A stretch of DNA of 64,000 bases. Source: Pseudomonas sp. HR96 (GTDB lineage: Bacteria; Pseudomonadota; Gammaproteobacteria; Pseudomonadales; Pseudomonadaceae). Positions within the stretch are counted from its first letter, which is position 1. Each line of letters opens with the position of its first letter. The position numbers were made by a program, and so were the translations under genes. The DNA lies in NCBI RefSeq assembly GCF_034059295.1, contig NZ_CP139141.1, positions 124,001-188,000 on the forward strand, read 5' to 3'. Below, piece by piece: positions 1 to 9,208 of the stretch. The notes under the pieces are model-generated. The model did not search any database. It saw nothing but the letters and a program-made list of their open reading frames with translations, and had not been told where the DNA came from.

Positions 1-76
1 GGTGAATGCCGGAGCTGCCAGGCTTCTGCGACCTTTGCAGCGGATCGTTGCGCGGAGTGTCGGGGCATTCGCTCAT
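1..76 (-). CDS. Possible start of a divergent gene, cut by window edge
   Basis: An ATG at 76 on the minus strand opens a frame that stays open to the window edge and would encode MSECPDTPRNDPLQRSQKPG and a few more residues. I do not recognise it and see no convincing ribosome binding site. The only support is position: it would be transcribed away from the LacI-type regulator, with a palindromic operator between the two, a common arrangement for a regulator and its target. The 25 visible residues cannot establish a function. Confidence 0.3.
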   Translation of the reverse strand, partial: MSECPDTPRNDPLQRSQKPGSSGIH

Positions 77-112
77 GCGAGTAGCTGATGAAACACTGCT
101 TCGAGGGCTTTC

Positions 113-124
113 GTTAGCGCTAAC
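113..124. promoter_or_regulatory. Palindromic operator, LacI/GalR type
   Basis: GTTAGCGCTAAC is a perfect 12-bp palindrome with a central CG, the form usual for LacI/GalR-family operators. It lies about 100 bp upstream of the LacI-type gene that starts at 225, so autoregulation, or control of a divergent gene to the left, is the simplest reading. The palindrome is seen directly; its recognition by this regulator is inferred. Confidence 0.6.
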
Positions 125-224
125 ACTGCAAGTATCATCAAGCCGTGCATAGATCGTCAAATACTCAAAAATTTGCTGGTTATATCTTTTATCACCAGTC
201 GCCAAGCCTTCAGGAGTCTTGCCC

Positions 225-1271
225 TTGAGCAGCAGCAAAGCACCCCCGCGCAAACGCCGCTCGGCCGGGCGCACCACCCTGACGGCAGTGGCCGCCCACG
301 TCGGCGTGTCGACCATGATGATCTCCCGATATTTCAACCAGCCCGATCAGGTATCACCCGAGCATCGGCAGAAAATTGCTGCCGCAGTGGCCGAACTGGG
401 CTATGTGCCCAACCTGGTGGCTGGCGGCCTGGCCTCGGCGCGGGGGCGCATCGTCGGCATGGTGGTGCCGAACATCTCCGGGCCGATCTTCGCCCACACC
501 TTGCAGGCCTTCAGCGACACCCTCGGCGAATATGGCTACCAGACCTTGCTGGCCTCCAGCTATTTCGATACGGCCAAGGAAGAGAGCGCCGTGCGCGCCT
601 TCCTGGGCTGGTCGCCGGCAGCCCTGGTAGTCACCAGCCGCTTCCACAGCGCGGCCACCGAGAAAATGCTCGCCCAGGCGGATATCCCATTGATCGAAAC
701 CTGGGATTACCAACCCGAGCGCGAGCCGATCCAGATCGGTTTCTCGCATCATCAGGTCGGTATGCAGAGCGCTCGGTATCTGCTCGACAGAGGCCATCGC
801 CGCATCGCCTACGTGCTCAACAGCGCCCCGGGTGACCTCAGCGCCGTGGAGCGCTGCGACGGCTATCGCGCGGTTCTCGCCGAGCTCGGCCTGGCGCCCC
901 AGGTGTACACCCCGGACGCCAGCCTGGCCCCGTTCGAGGCGGGCAAGGCGGCAATGCACTGGCTGATGAACAGCGCCGAGCCGCCCCAGGCGATCATCTT
1001 CGCCAACGACAACCTGGCCGCCGGCGGCCTGCTGGCCGGGCAACGGGCCGGGCTGCGGATCCCCGAGGACTGCGCGGTGCTGGGGTTCGGCGACTTTCCC
1101 TTCGCGCAAATGCTCCTGCCGAGCCTGAGCACCTTCAAACCGCCGGCCCGGGAGATCGGCGAGTTGGCAGCGCTGAGGGTGCTGGAGAGCCTGGGAGTGG
1201 TGCACATAGAGGGGGAGGTGCAGCGCTTGAATCTGTTGCAGTGTGAATTGCGGGTGCGGGAGAGTGGCTGA
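225..1271 (+). CDS. LacI/GalR-family transcriptional regulator (gluconate-repressor-like)
   Basis: DNA-binding repressor of the LacI/GalR family. The N-terminal helix-turn-helix reads TLTAVAAHVGVSTMMISRYF and is followed by a hinge helix (VPNLVAGGLAS). The periplasmic-binding-protein-like effector domain fills the remainder, with the family phrase AIIFANDNLAAG near the C-terminus. Overall similarity is to GntR-type gluconate repressors, but the ligand cannot be read from sequence. A TTG at 219 also opens the frame; I prefer the TTG at 225 because AGGAG at 212-216 then has normal 8-nt spacing. A palindromic operator lies at 113-124. The regulated sugar genes are probably to the left, outside the window. 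Confidence 0.88.
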   Translation: MSSSKAPPRKRRSAGRTTLTAVAAHVGVSTMMISRYFNQPDQVSPEHRQKIAAAVAELGYVPNLVAGGLASARGRIVGMVVPNISGPIFAHTLQAFSDTLGEYGYQTLLASSYFDTAKEESAVRAFLGWSPAALVVTSRFHSAATEKMLAQADIPLIETWDYQPEREPIQIGFSHHQVGMQSARYLLDRGHRRIAYVLNSAPGDLSAVERCDGYRAVLAELGLAPQVYTPDASLAPFEAGKAAMHWLMNSAEPPQAIIFANDNLAAGGLLAGQRAGLRIPEDCAVLGFGDFPFAQMLLPSLSTFKPPAREIGELAALRVLESLGVVHIEGEVQRLNLLQCELRVRESG

Positions 1272-1380
1272 GGGCACAGTTCACACCGTGGGAGGGGGCG
1301 AAGACCCCGAGAGGCCGTCAGGCCGGTTTGATCTTCCTGGCACCTGACGACATGTTCAATATGGATTGAATTACAAAACC

Positions 1381-2268
1381 TCAATACCAGCGCTTCTCAC
1401 CCTCGGGCCGTTTCTTGAAGCGCTTCATGCTCCACATGTACTGGCTCGGATAGGCTCGCACGTAACGTTCGATCACGCCGCTCATGGCGGCGACCGAGGT
1501 GGCGGTGTCGGTGCTGTACATGGCTTCGGGGGCCGCTTCGAGGATGACTCGGTAGCCTGAGCCGTCGGGCAGGCGCAGGGCATGCAGGAACACGCCCACG
1601 GCCTTGCCGCCGGCAAGCATGTTGGGCACGAACTTGCTGGTCAGTGCGGTGGTGCCGAGGAAGGGCACGAAGACCCCGGCCGATTCTGCCGGCTCGGGGT
1701 CGGCGGGGATGCCCACCTGGCCGCCCTTGCGCACTTCCTTGATGATGCTGAGGATGCCTTCCTTGGTCGATGCGGCCACCCGGTTGCCCAGCTGCACGCG
1801 CTGCTTGCGCAACAGGTCGTCGACTGCCTTGAGCTTGGGTGGGCGGTAGAAGATGATCGGTTTGCACTGGTTGCAATAGAAGTGATTGAGCACTTCCCAG
1901 TTGCCCAGGTGGCTGGTGATGCCGACCACACCCTTGCCCGAGGCCAGTGCCTGGTGCAGCACTTCCAGGCCCTGCACCTCGCGCACCAGGTCGAGGGAGC
2001 GCTGGGCCGGCCAGATCCACGCACAGGCGCTCTCGGTGAACGAGCGACCAATGTCCATCAGCGATTGCCCGGTGAGGCGTTGCAGCGCCGCTTCGTCCAG
2101 CTCCGGAAAGCACTTGCCGAGGTTGATCCGAACGATCTCCCGGGAACGGTTCGGCAGCTTCCACATCAGCCAGCCGATGGCGCCGCCCACCCCTTGCACG
2201 GCCCGCCAGGGCAGCAGGGCGAACAACCGCAATGCGCCGACCATCAGCGCGCCTTTGAACTTATCCAC
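1381..2268 (-). CDS. lpxL: Lipid A biosynthesis lauroyl acyltransferase (LpxL/HtrB family)
   Basis: Inner-membrane acyltransferase that adds a secondary acyl chain to lipid A. The catalytic motif HLGNWE is at about residues 120-125, and hydrophobic N-terminal residues (ALRLFALLPW) give the membrane anchor. Length of 295 aa is normal for LpxL/HtrB. Position next to tag and glyQ matches the P. aeruginosa gene PA0011, one of two HtrB paralogues there, so this may be the paralogue with specificity for a hydroxylated laurate; that detail is inferred. The start is GTG, with AAGGA 7 nt upstream on the minus strand. The codon lies inside a perfect DnaA box (2261-2269). Confidence 0.88.
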   Translation of the reverse strand: MDKFKGALMVGALRLFALLPWRAVQGVGGAIGWLMWKLPNRSREIVRINLGKCFPELDEAALQRLTGQSLMDIGRSFTESACAWIWPAQRSLDLVREVQGLEVLHQALASGKGVVGITSHLGNWEVLNHFYCNQCKPIIFYRPPKLKAVDDLLRKQRVQLGNRVAASTKEGILSIIKEVRKGGQVGIPADPEPAESAGVFVPFLGTTALTSKFVPNMLAGGKAVGVFLHALRLPDGSGYRVILEAAPEAMYSTDTATSVAAMSGVIERYVRAYPSQYMWSMKRFKKRPEGEKRWY

Positions 2269-2307
2269 AGAGAATTCCTTGTTGGCCCAAGCCGGCCATT
2301 GTAACCG

Positions 2308-2859
2308 TCACGGCCGCAATGCAGCATAGCGATCGCAGTCGCGAGTGTGGTCCATGACCATGCCCGAGGCCTGCATGAAGGCGTAGCAGATGGTCGGCCC
2401 GACGAAGGTGAAGCCGGCCTTCTGCAACGCCTTGCTCATGGCCTGGGCCTCGGCGGTGACGGCAGGCACCTGGCTGCGATCGGCAAAGTCGTTGACCTTG
2501 GGTTGCCCGCCCACGAACGACCAGAGAAAACCCACCGGGTCGTCGAGCTTGAGCCAGGCCTGAGCGTTGCGCCGCGCAGCGTTGAGTTTGAGGCGGTTGC
2601 GCACAATGCCAGGGTCCTGCATGAGCTGTTCGAGATACTCATCGCTCATCGCCGCCAGCGCCTGCGGGTCGAAAGCGAACAGCACTTGGCGATAGCGCTC
2701 GCGTTTCCTGAGGATGGTGAACCACGACAAACCGGCCTGGAACCCTTCGAGCACAAGCAACTCGAACAACGCGTCCGCCTCGCGCAGCGGCACGCCCCAT
2801 TCCTTGTCGTGGTAGTCCTGGTAGAGGGGGTCTTGAGTGCACCAAAAGCAGCGAGGCAT
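2308..2859 (-). CDS. tag: DNA-3-methyladenine glycosylase I
   Basis: Base-excision repair enzyme that removes 3-methyladenine from alkylated DNA. The N-terminus MPRCFWC and His17 supply two of the zinc ligands known in E. coli Tag (Cys4, His17), and the C-terminal DHTRDC supplies the other His and Cys. The family segments LFELLVLEGFQAGLSW and FVGPTICYAFMQASG are present. At 183 aa it is full length. It is transcribed away from glyQ and sits 39 nt upstream of the lpxL-like gene on the same strand, so the two may share a transcript. Confidence 0.96.
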   Translation of the reverse strand: MPRCFWCTQDPLYQDYHDKEWGVPLREADALFELLVLEGFQAGLSWFTILRKRERYRQVLFAFDPQALAAMSDEYLEQLMQDPGIVRNRLKLNAARRNAQAWLKLDDPVGFLWSFVGGQPKVNDFADRSQVPAVTAEAQAMSKALQKAGFTFVGPTICYAFMQASGMVMDHTRDCDRYAALRP

Positions 2860-2894
2860 AGGGCTCCATGGGTAGAGGCGCCGCGGAATCGCGG

Positions 2895-2900
2895 TATACT
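2895..2900 (+). promoter_or_regulatory. Likely -10 element of the glyQS promoter
   Basis: TATACT sits 41 bp before the glyQ start in the tag-glyQ divergent gap. No good -35 hexamer is visible at 17 bp upstream, so only the -10 is proposed. Confidence 0.45.
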
Positions 2901-2941
2901 CCCGCTCTTTATATTCGCAGCCCCAGATACAGGTGAATTTC

Positions 2942-3889
2942 GTGAGCCAGCCTACGCCAGCCGTGCGTACCTTCCAAGACTTGATCCTCGCCCTGCAGCA
3001 ATACTGGGCCGAGCAAGGTTGCGTGGTACTTCAGCCCTACGATATGGAAGTAGGCGCCGGCACTTTCCACACCGCTACTTTCCTGCGCGCCGTCGGCCCG
3101 GAAACCTGGAACGCCGCCTACGTGCAGCCCAGCCGTCGTCCGGCTGACGGCCGCTACGGCGAGAACCCCAACCGTCTGCAGCATTACTATCAGTTTCAAG
3201 TGGTGCTCAAGCCCAACCCGGAAAACTTCCAGGAGCTGTACCTGGGCTCGCTCAAGCGCATCGGCCTGGACCCGCTGGTCCACGACATCCGCTTCGTCGA
3301 AGACAACTGGGAATCGCCTACCCTGGGCGCCTGGGGCCTGGGTTGGGAGATATGGCTCAACGGCATGGAAGTGACGCAATTCACCTACTTCCAGCAGGTC
3401 GGCGGTATCGAGTGCTACCCGGTCACCGGCGAGATCACCTACGGCCTGGAGCGCCTGGCCATGTACCTGCAGGGCGTGGACTCGGTGTACGACCTGGTCT
3501 GGACCGACGGCCCGTTCGGCAAGGTCACCTACGGTGACGTGTTCCACCAGAACGAGGTGGAGCAGTCGACCTACAACTTCGAACACGCCAACGTCGACAA
3601 GCTGTTCGAGCTGTTCGATTTCTACGAAAGCGAAGCCAACCGCCTGATCGAGCTGGAGCTGCCGCTGCCGACCTATGAAATGGTCCTCAAGGCTTCGCAC
3701 ACCTTCAACCTGCTGGACGCCCGCCGGGCCATCTCGGTGACCGCGCGCCAGCAGTACATCCTGCGCGTGCGCGCCCTGGCGCGCGCCGTCGCACAAAGTT
3801 ATCTACAGGCCCGCGCCAAGCTGGGCTTCCCAATGGCGGCCCCTGATCTGCGTGATGAAGTGTTGGCCAAGCTGGAGGCGGCACAATGA
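2942..3889 (+). CDS. glyQ: Glycyl-tRNA synthetase alpha subunit
   Basis: Catalytic subunit of the tetrameric alpha2-beta2 glycyl-tRNA synthetase, which charges tRNA-Gly with glycine using ATP. The opening [25 protein letters not shown] and the segment [29 protein letters not shown] are diagnostic for the bacterial alpha chain. The frame also opens at a GTG at 2933, but the GTG at 2942 gives the family N-terminus ([13 protein letters not shown]) and places AGGTG 6 nt upstream, so I use it (315 aa). Its TGA overlaps the glyS ATG (ATGA), indicating translational coupling of the two subunits. Confidence 0.97.
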   Translation: MSQPTPAVRTFQDLILALQQYWAEQGCVVLQPYDMEVGAGTFHTATFLRAVGPETWNAAYVQPSRRPADGRYGENPNRLQHYYQFQVVLKPNPENFQELYLGSLKRIGLDPLVHDIRFVEDNWESPTLGAWGLGWEIWLNGMEVTQFTYFQQVGGIECYPVTGEITYGLERLAMYLQGVDSVYDLVWTDGPFGKVTYGDVFHQNEVEQSTYNFEHANVDKLFELFDFYESEANRLIELELPLPTYEMVLKASHTFNLLDARRAISVTARQQYILRVRALARAVAQSYLQARAKLGFPMAAPDLRDEVLAKLEAAQ

Positions 3890-5940
3890 GTGCGCAAGAT
3901 TTCCTGGTTGAACTGGGCACCGAAGAGCTGCCTCCCAAGGCGCTGAACAGCCTCGGCGAAGCCTTCCTGGCCGGCATTGAAAAAGGCCTGCAGGCCGCCG
4001 GCCTGAACTTCACCACCAAGCGCTACTTTGCCGCGCCACGCCGCCTGGCCGTGCTGATCACCTCGCTGGACACCCAGCAGCCGGACCGCAGCATCAACCT
4101 CGACGGCCCGCCAGTACAGGCCGCGTTCGATGCCGAAGGCAAACCGACCCAGGCCGCCCTCGGCTTTGCCAAGAAGTGCGGGGTTGACCTCAGCGAGATC
4201 GACCAGAGCGGCCCCAAGCTGCGCTACAGCCAGAGCATCAAGGGCAAGCCGACCGCCAGCCTGCTGCCGACCATCGTCGAGGATTCGCTCAACGACCTGC
4301 CGATCCCCAAGCGCATGCGCTGGGGCTCGCGCAAGGTCGAGTTCGTGCGCCCGACCCAATGGCTGGTCATGCTGCTGGGCGATCAGGTGGTCGACTGCAC
4401 CATCCTCGCCCAGAACGCCGGCCGTGAATCGCGCGGTCACCGCTTCCACCACCCGGAAGCGGTGCGCATCAGCTCGCCAGCCAACTATCAGGAAGACCTG
4501 CGCAAGGCCTACGTGCTGGCCGACTTCGAGGAGCGCCGGCTGCTGATCAGCAAGCGCATCGCGGAGCTTGCGCTGCAACAGGAAGGCACCGCGATCGTGC
4601 CGGCCAACCTGCTCGACGAAGTGACCGCGCTGGTCGAGTGGCCGGTGCCGCTGGTGTGCTCGTTCGAGGAACGTTTTCTGGAAGTGCCGCAGGAAGCGCT
4701 GATCACCACCATGCAGGACAACCAGAAGTATTTCTGCCTGCTGGACGCCGAGGGCAAGCTGCTGCCGCGCTTCATCACTGTGGCCAACGTCGAGAGCAAG
4801 GACCCCAGCCAGATCGTCCAGGGCAACGAGAAAGTCGTGCGCCCACGCCTGACCGACGCCGAATTCTTCTTCAAGCAGGACAAGAAGCAGCCACTGGAAA
4901 GCTTCAACGAGCGCCTGAAGAACGTGGTGTTCCAGGAAAAACTCGGCAGCGTCTACGACAAGGCCGTGCGCGTTTCGCGCCTGGCCGCGTTCATCGCCCC
5001 GCGCATCGGCGGCGACGCCCAGCGTGCGGCGCGTGCCGGCCTGCTGTCCAAGTGCGACCTGGCCACCGAGATGGTCGGCGAGTTCCCCGAGATGCAAGGC
5101 GTGGCCGGCTACTACTACGCAGTCAACGACGGTGAGGCCCAAGACGTCGCCCTGGCCCTCAACGAGCAGTACATGCCGCGCGGCGCCGGCGCCGAACTGC
5201 CGACCTCGCTGACCGGCGCGGCAGTGGCCATCGCCGACAAGCTCGACACCCTGGTCGGGATCTTCGGTATCGGCATGCTGCCGACCGGCAGCCGTGACCC
5301 CTATGCCCTGCGCCGCGCGGCACTGGGTGTACTGCGGATTCTGATCGAGAAGGGCCTGGACCTCGACCTGACCCAGGCCGTGGCCTTCGCTGTGTCCGAG
5401 TTCGGCACCCAGGTCAAGGCTCCAGGCCTGGCCGACCAGGTGCTGGAGTTCATCTTCGACCGCCTGCGCGCCCGTTACGAAGACGAGGGCACCGACGTCG
5501 CCACCTACCTCTCGGTGCGCGCCCTCAAGCCGGGCTCGGCGCTCGACTTCGACCAGCGCGTGCAGGCCGTGCAGGCCTTCCGCAGGCTGCCTGAAGCTTC
5601 GGCCCTGGCCGCGGTGAACAAGCGCGTGTCGAACCTGCTGAGCAAGGCCGATGGCCAGGTGGCACACACCGTGGAGCCGAAGTACTTCGACAACGCCAAC
5701 GAGTTCTCGCTGTATTCGGCGATCCAGCAGGCCGACCAGGCCGTGCAGCCGCTGGCTGCCGAACGCCGTTACGCCGAGACCCTGGCCCGCCTGGCTGCCT
5801 TGCGCGAGCCGGTCGATGCCTTCTTCGAGGCGGTGATGGTCAATGCCGAGGACGCCAAGGTGCGCGCCAACCGCTACGCGCTGCTGGCGCGCCTGCGCGG
5901 CCTGTTCCTCGGCGTCGCCGACATCTCGTTGCTGGGGTAA
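3886..5940 (+). CDS. glyS: Glycyl-tRNA synthetase beta subunit
   Basis: Second subunit of heterotetrameric GlyRS, required for tRNA-Gly recognition. It begins [20 protein letters not shown], the invariant beta-chain start, and carries the conserved [12 protein letters not shown] and [14 protein letters not shown] blocks. A C-terminal anticodon-binding-like region ends at residue 684, the usual length. The start overlaps glyQ by 4 nt, and gmhB follows after 3 nt, so glyQ-glyS-gmhB-plsC appear to form one transcription unit. A 1,089-codon open frame on the opposite strand is only a GC-rich shadow. Confidence 0.97.
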   Translation: MSAQDFLVELGTEELPPKALNSLGEAFLAGIEKGLQAAGLNFTTKRYFAAPRRLAVLITSLDTQQPDRSINLDGPPVQAAFDAEGKPTQAALGFAKKCGVDLSEIDQSGPKLRYSQSIKGKPTASLLPTIVEDSLNDLPIPKRMRWGSRKVEFVRPTQWLVMLLGDQVVDCTILAQNAGRESRGHRFHHPEAVRISSPANYQEDLRKAYVLADFEERRLLISKRIAELALQQEGTAIVPANLLDEVTALVEWPVPLVCSFEERFLEVPQEALITTMQDNQKYFCLLDAEGKLLPRFITVANVESKDPSQIVQGNEKVVRPRLTDAEFFFKQDKKQPLESFNERLKNVVFQEKLGSVYDKAVRVSRLAAFIAPRIGGDAQRAARAGLLSKCDLATEMVGEFPEMQGVAGYYYAVNDGEAQDVALALNEQYMPRGAGAELPTSLTGAAVAIADKLDTLVGIFGIGMLPTGSRDPYALRRAALGVLRILIEKGLDLDLTQAVAFAVSEFGTQVKAPGLADQVLEFIFDRLRARYEDEGTDVATYLSVRALKPGSALDFDQRVQAVQAFRRLPEASALAAVNKRVSNLLSKADGQVAHTVEPKYFDNANEFSLYSAIQQADQAVQPLAAERRYAETLARLAALREPVDAFFEAVMVNAEDAKVRANRYALLARLRGLFLGVADISLLG

Positions 5941-5943
5941 GCC

Positions 5944-6477
5944 TTGAAGCTGCTGATACTGGACCGCGACGGGGTCATCAACGAAGACTCCGACGCCTAC
6001 ATCAAGTCGGTGCAGGAATGGATTCCCATCCCCGGCTCGGTCGCCGCTATCGCAGCGTTGAGCCGTGCTGGCTGGACGGTGGCCGTGGCCACCAACCAGT
6101 CCGGCATTGCCCGCGGTTACTACGACCTGGCCACCCTTGACGCCATGCACCAACGCCTGCGCGCGCTGGTGGCGGCCGAGGGCGGCGAGGTCGGCCTGAT
6201 CGTCTACTGCCCGCATGGCCCGGATGCCGCCTGCGACTGCCGCAAACCCAAGCCGGGAATGCTGCAGACCATCGCCCGGCATTACGCCTGCGGATTGGCG
6301 GGTGTATGGTTTGTCGGCGATAGTCTGGGTGACCTGGAGGCCGCCGTGGCCGTCGACTGTCAGCCCGTTCTGGTAAAAACCGGAAAGGGCCCGCGTACCC
6401 TGGGCAAGACTCTGCCCGCCGGTACATTGATTTTCGAGGACCTGGCAGCCATCGCCAGAGAACTTATCCACAATTAG
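5944..6477 (+). CDS. gmhB: D-glycero-beta-D-manno-heptose-1,7-bisphosphate 7-phosphatase
   Basis: HAD-superfamily phosphatase that removes the 7-phosphate from heptose bisphosphate in ADP-heptose synthesis for the LPS inner core. The nucleophile motif DRDGVIN is at residues 7-13. The GmhB zinc-binding cysteines and histidine appear in CPHGPDAACDCRKPKPG, and the motif GDSLGDLEAA is near residue 121. It starts with TTG, 3 nt after the glyS stop. A perfect DnaA box (6464-6472) lies in the last codons. The 177-aa length is normal. Confidence 0.94.
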   Translation: MKLLILDRDGVINEDSDAYIKSVQEWIPIPGSVAAIAALSRAGWTVAVATNQSGIARGYYDLATLDAMHQRLRALVAAEGGEVGLIVYCPHGPDAACDCRKPKPGMLQTIARHYACGLAGVWFVGDSLGDLEAAVAVDCQPVLVKTGKGPRTLGKTLPAGTLIFEDLAAIARELIHN

Positions 6478-6507
6478 GACGTTCTGTCCGTCATGGTAAA
6501 AGCCACT

Positions 6508-7278
6508 ATGTCGACCCTGCAGGCCCTCAGGATTTTTTTCTTTTACCTGCTCCTGGGCACCAGCTCCTTGCTCTGGTGCACCCTGAGCTTTTTTATCGCG
6601 CCCTTTCTCAGCTTTCCAGCGCGCTATCGGTTCATCAACGTCTACTGGTGCCGCTGCGCGCTGTGGCTGACCCGCCACATCCTCAACATTCAGGTCAAGA
6701 TCACCGGCGCCGAACATGTGCCCAGTCAGCCTTGCGTGATCCTGTCCAACCACCAGAGCACGTGGGAGACCTTTTTCCTCTCGGCGTACTTCCAGCCGCT
6801 GAGCCAGGTACTGAAGAAAGAACTGCTGTACGTGCCGTTCTTCGGCTGGGCCATGGCCATGCTGCGGCCTATCGCCATTGATCGCGACAACCCCAAGGCT
6901 GCGTTGAAGGAAGTGGCTGCCAAGGGCGACCGGCTGCTCAAGGACGGCGTCTGGGTGCTGATCTTTCCCGAAGGCACCCGCGTGCCCTTCGGCCAGATCG
7001 GCAAGTTCACCCGCAGCGGCTCGGCGCTGGCGGTGAATGCCGAACTGCCGGTGCTGCCGATCGCCCACAACGCCGGCAAGTACTGGCCCAAGGAAGGCTG
7101 GGGCAAACGGGCAGGGGTGATTGAGGTCATCATCGGCGAGCCGATGTATGCCGAGGGAAGCGGGCCACGCGCTATCGCCGCTCTGAACGACCGCTACGCC
7201 AAGTGGAACGAGGACATGCAGCGCAGCATGGGCTCACTACCTGTAACGGCACATGTCGACACCGAAAGCGTGGCCTGA
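6508..7278 (+). CDS. plsC: 1-acyl-sn-glycerol-3-phosphate acyltransferase
   Basis: Membrane enzyme that acylates lysophosphatidic acid to phosphatidic acid in phospholipid synthesis. It has an N-terminal membrane segment (IFFFYLLLGTSSLLWCTLSFFIAPFLSF), the catalytic NHQSTWE (NHX4D/E) motif and the FPEGTR acyl-acceptor motif. In P. aeruginosa the gene in this place is called lptA. An upstream ATG at 6493 is in frame, but homologues begin near MSTLQA; neither start has a strong Shine-Dalgarno sequence, so the start is uncertain by 5 codons. It is last in the glyQ operon and is followed by a DnaA box and a terminator. Confidence 0.92.
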   Translation: MSTLQALRIFFFYLLLGTSSLLWCTLSFFIAPFLSFPARYRFINVYWCRCALWLTRHILNIQVKITGAEHVPSQPCVILSNHQSTWETFFLSAYFQPLSQVLKKELLYVPFFGWAMAMLRPIAIDRDNPKAALKEVAAKGDRLLKDGVWVLIFPEGTRVPFGQIGKFTRSGSALAVNAELPVLPIAHNAGKYWPKEGWGKRAGVIEVIIGEPMYAEGSGPRAIAALNDRYAKWNEDMQRSMGSLPVTAHVDTESVA

Positions 7279-7405
7279 TTCTGTGGATAACTTGTGTATT
7301 GTTTTTCCTGACGCTTCTTGAATACCTCCGTAAATATATGATTAACAAAGAGAATTTTTTTTGTTTTGAGCACCTTTAAAACGTGCATAAGTTTTTCAGG
7401 TTCAC

Positions 7406-7437
7406 AAAAAACCGGCGCTTTCAGGCGCCGGTTTTTG
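7406..7437. terminator. Bidirectional rho-independent terminator
   Basis: ACCGGCGC / GCGCCGGT stem with a 6-nt loop, flanked by A5 on the left and T5 on the right. It lies between convergent plsC and the MFS gene and can stop transcription from both sides. Confidence 0.9.
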
Positions 7438-7465
7438 TTGTCCGCATAATCTTCCTGGCTCCGCT

Positions 7466-9088
7466 TCACACCGTGTCCAGATCCACCTGACGGGTTTCCT
7501 TCAGGCACAGCAGCCCGACGATCAGGCTGCCCCCGGTGACCAGCACCGGGTACCAGAGCCCATAGAAGATATCGCCGGTATACACCACCAGTGCGAACGA
7601 CACCGTCGGCAGGAAACCGCCAAACCAGCCGTTGCCAATGTGGTAAGGCAGCGACATCGAGGTGTAGCGGATGCGGGTCGGGAACAGCTCGACCATCACC
7701 GCCGCCAGTGGACCATAGGTCATGGTGGCAATAAGGATCAGGGCGAAGATCACCGCGACCACCATCGGCTGGTTGACGCTCGCCGGGTCAGCCTTGGTCG
7801 GGTAGCCCGCCTGAGCCACGGCTGCGCGCAGTGCCGACTCGTCGTAGCCGGTAATCTTCGTCTCACCGACGCTGACCACCACATCGCTACCAGCGACCTG
7901 GGAGGCCGAGCTGTAAGGGACGCCCTGCTTGACCAGCAGGGTCTTGACCTTGTCGCAGGGGCTGTCGAATTTGGCTTTGCCTACCGGGTCGAACTGGAAG
8001 GTGCAGGCCTTGGGATCGGCCATCACCACAACGGGCGCCTGGCTGCTGGCCTGGGAGATCTGCGGGTTGGCGTAGTGGCTCAGCGCCTTGAACAGCGGAA
8101 AGTAGAACACCGTGGCCAGCAGCAGCCCGGCCATGATGATCGGCTTGCGGCCAATGCGATCGGACAACCAGCCGAAGAACACGAAGAACGGCGCGCCGAG
8201 CACCACGCTGATGATCAGCAAGGTATTGGCCTGAGCCGGGTCCATCTTGAGGATCTGGGTGAGGAAGAACAGCACGTAGAACTGCGCGGTATAGAAGGTC
8301 ACCGCCTGGCCACCATTGATGCTGAACAGCGCAATCAGCACGATCTTGAGGTTTTCCCAGTTGCCAAACGACTCGCGGATCGGCGACTTGCTGACCTTGC
8401 CCTGGGCCTTCATCTTCACGAAGGACGGCGACTCGTGCAGGCTCATGCGAATCCAGGTGGAGATCGCCAGCAGCACGATCGACAACAGAAATGGAATGCG
8501 CCAACCCCAGACTTCGAACTGATCACCGGTCAAATAGCGCGTGGCCAACACCACCAGCAGCGACAGCAGCAGCCCCAGGGTTGCGGTGGACTGAATCCAG
8601 CCGGTATGGGCGCCACGCTTGTCCGCTGGCGCATGTTCAGCCACGTAGGTGGCCGCGCCGCCGTACTCACCACCGAGTGCCAGGCCCTGCAGCATGCGCA
8701 GGCAGATAAGGATCACCGGCGCTGCGAGGCCGATGCTGGCATAGGTTGGCAGTAGCCCAACGCCGAAGGTGGACAGCCCCATCAGCACGATGGTCATGAG
8801 GAAGGTGTATTTGCGGCCGATCATGTCGCCCAGCCGGCCGAATACCAGCGCGCCGAACGGGCGCACCAGAAAGCCTGCGGCAAAGGCCATCAGCGCGAAG
8901 ATAAACGCCGTGGTGTCGTTGACCCCAGCGAAGAACTGCTTGCTGATCACGGCAGCCAAGGCGCCGTACAAGAAAAAGTCATACCACTCGAACACCGTCC
9001 CGAGGGATGACGCGAAGATGATCTTGCGGTCTTCCTTGGCGGAAGACCCCAGGGTAACAGGGGAGTGCGGATGGATCACGTCGGTCAT
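7466..9088 (-). CDS. MHS-family MFS transporter with a long internal loop
   Basis: Inner-membrane proton symporter of the metabolite:H+ symporter (MHS) group. Family marks are FEWYDFFLYGALA at the N-terminus, GRLGDMIGRKYTF in the first cytoplasmic loop, LQGLALGGEYGGAATYVAEHAP, and GWLSDRIGRKPIIMAG in the second half. At 540 aa it is about 100 residues longer than ordinary MHS proteins. The excess is one soluble segment of about 90 residues between late membrane helices, with two cysteines (ADPKACTFQ, DSPCDKV). The substrate is unknown. It lies 120 nt downstream of the GMC oxidoreductase on the same strand, so an uptake-plus-oxidation pair is plausible. Confidence 0.88.
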   Translation of the reverse strand: MTDVIHPHSPVTLGSSAKEDRKIIFASSLGTVFEWYDFFLYGALAAVISKQFFAGVNDTTAFIFALMAFAAGFLVRPFGALVFGRLGDMIGRKYTFLMTIVLMGLSTFGVGLLPTYASIGLAAPVILICLRMLQGLALGGEYGGAATYVAEHAPADKRGAHTGWIQSTATLGLLLSLLVVLATRYLTGDQFEVWGWRIPFLLSIVLLAISTWIRMSLHESPSFVKMKAQGKVSKSPIRESFGNWENLKIVLIALFSINGGQAVTFYTAQFYVLFFLTQILKMDPAQANTLLIISVVLGAPFFVFFGWLSDRIGRKPIIMAGLLLATVFYFPLFKALSHYANPQISQASSQAPVVVMADPKACTFQFDPVGKAKFDSPCDKVKTLLVKQGVPYSSASQVAGSDVVVSVGETKITGYDESALRAAVAQAGYPTKADPASVNQPMVVAVIFALILIATMTYGPLAAVMVELFPTRIRYTSMSLPYHIGNGWFGGFLPTVSFALVVYTGDIFYGLWYPVLVTGGSLIVGLLCLKETRQVDLDTV

Positions 9089-9208
9089 CGCTGTAGTCCT
9101 TGGGCCCTGCGGGCACAGTGATTATTGTTGTTGTTCCACTGTCGGCCGTGCCTGACTGCCTGCACGGCCCCTTGCTTGCTCTGTCCTGTCCTGCGCCCTG
9201 ACGTCTCC

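Noticed and set aside
3799..7068. 1,089-codon open frame on the minus strand
   Set aside because: It lies opposite glyS, gmhB and plsC; its His/Gln/Gly-rich composition is that of an antisense shadow in GC-rich DNA.
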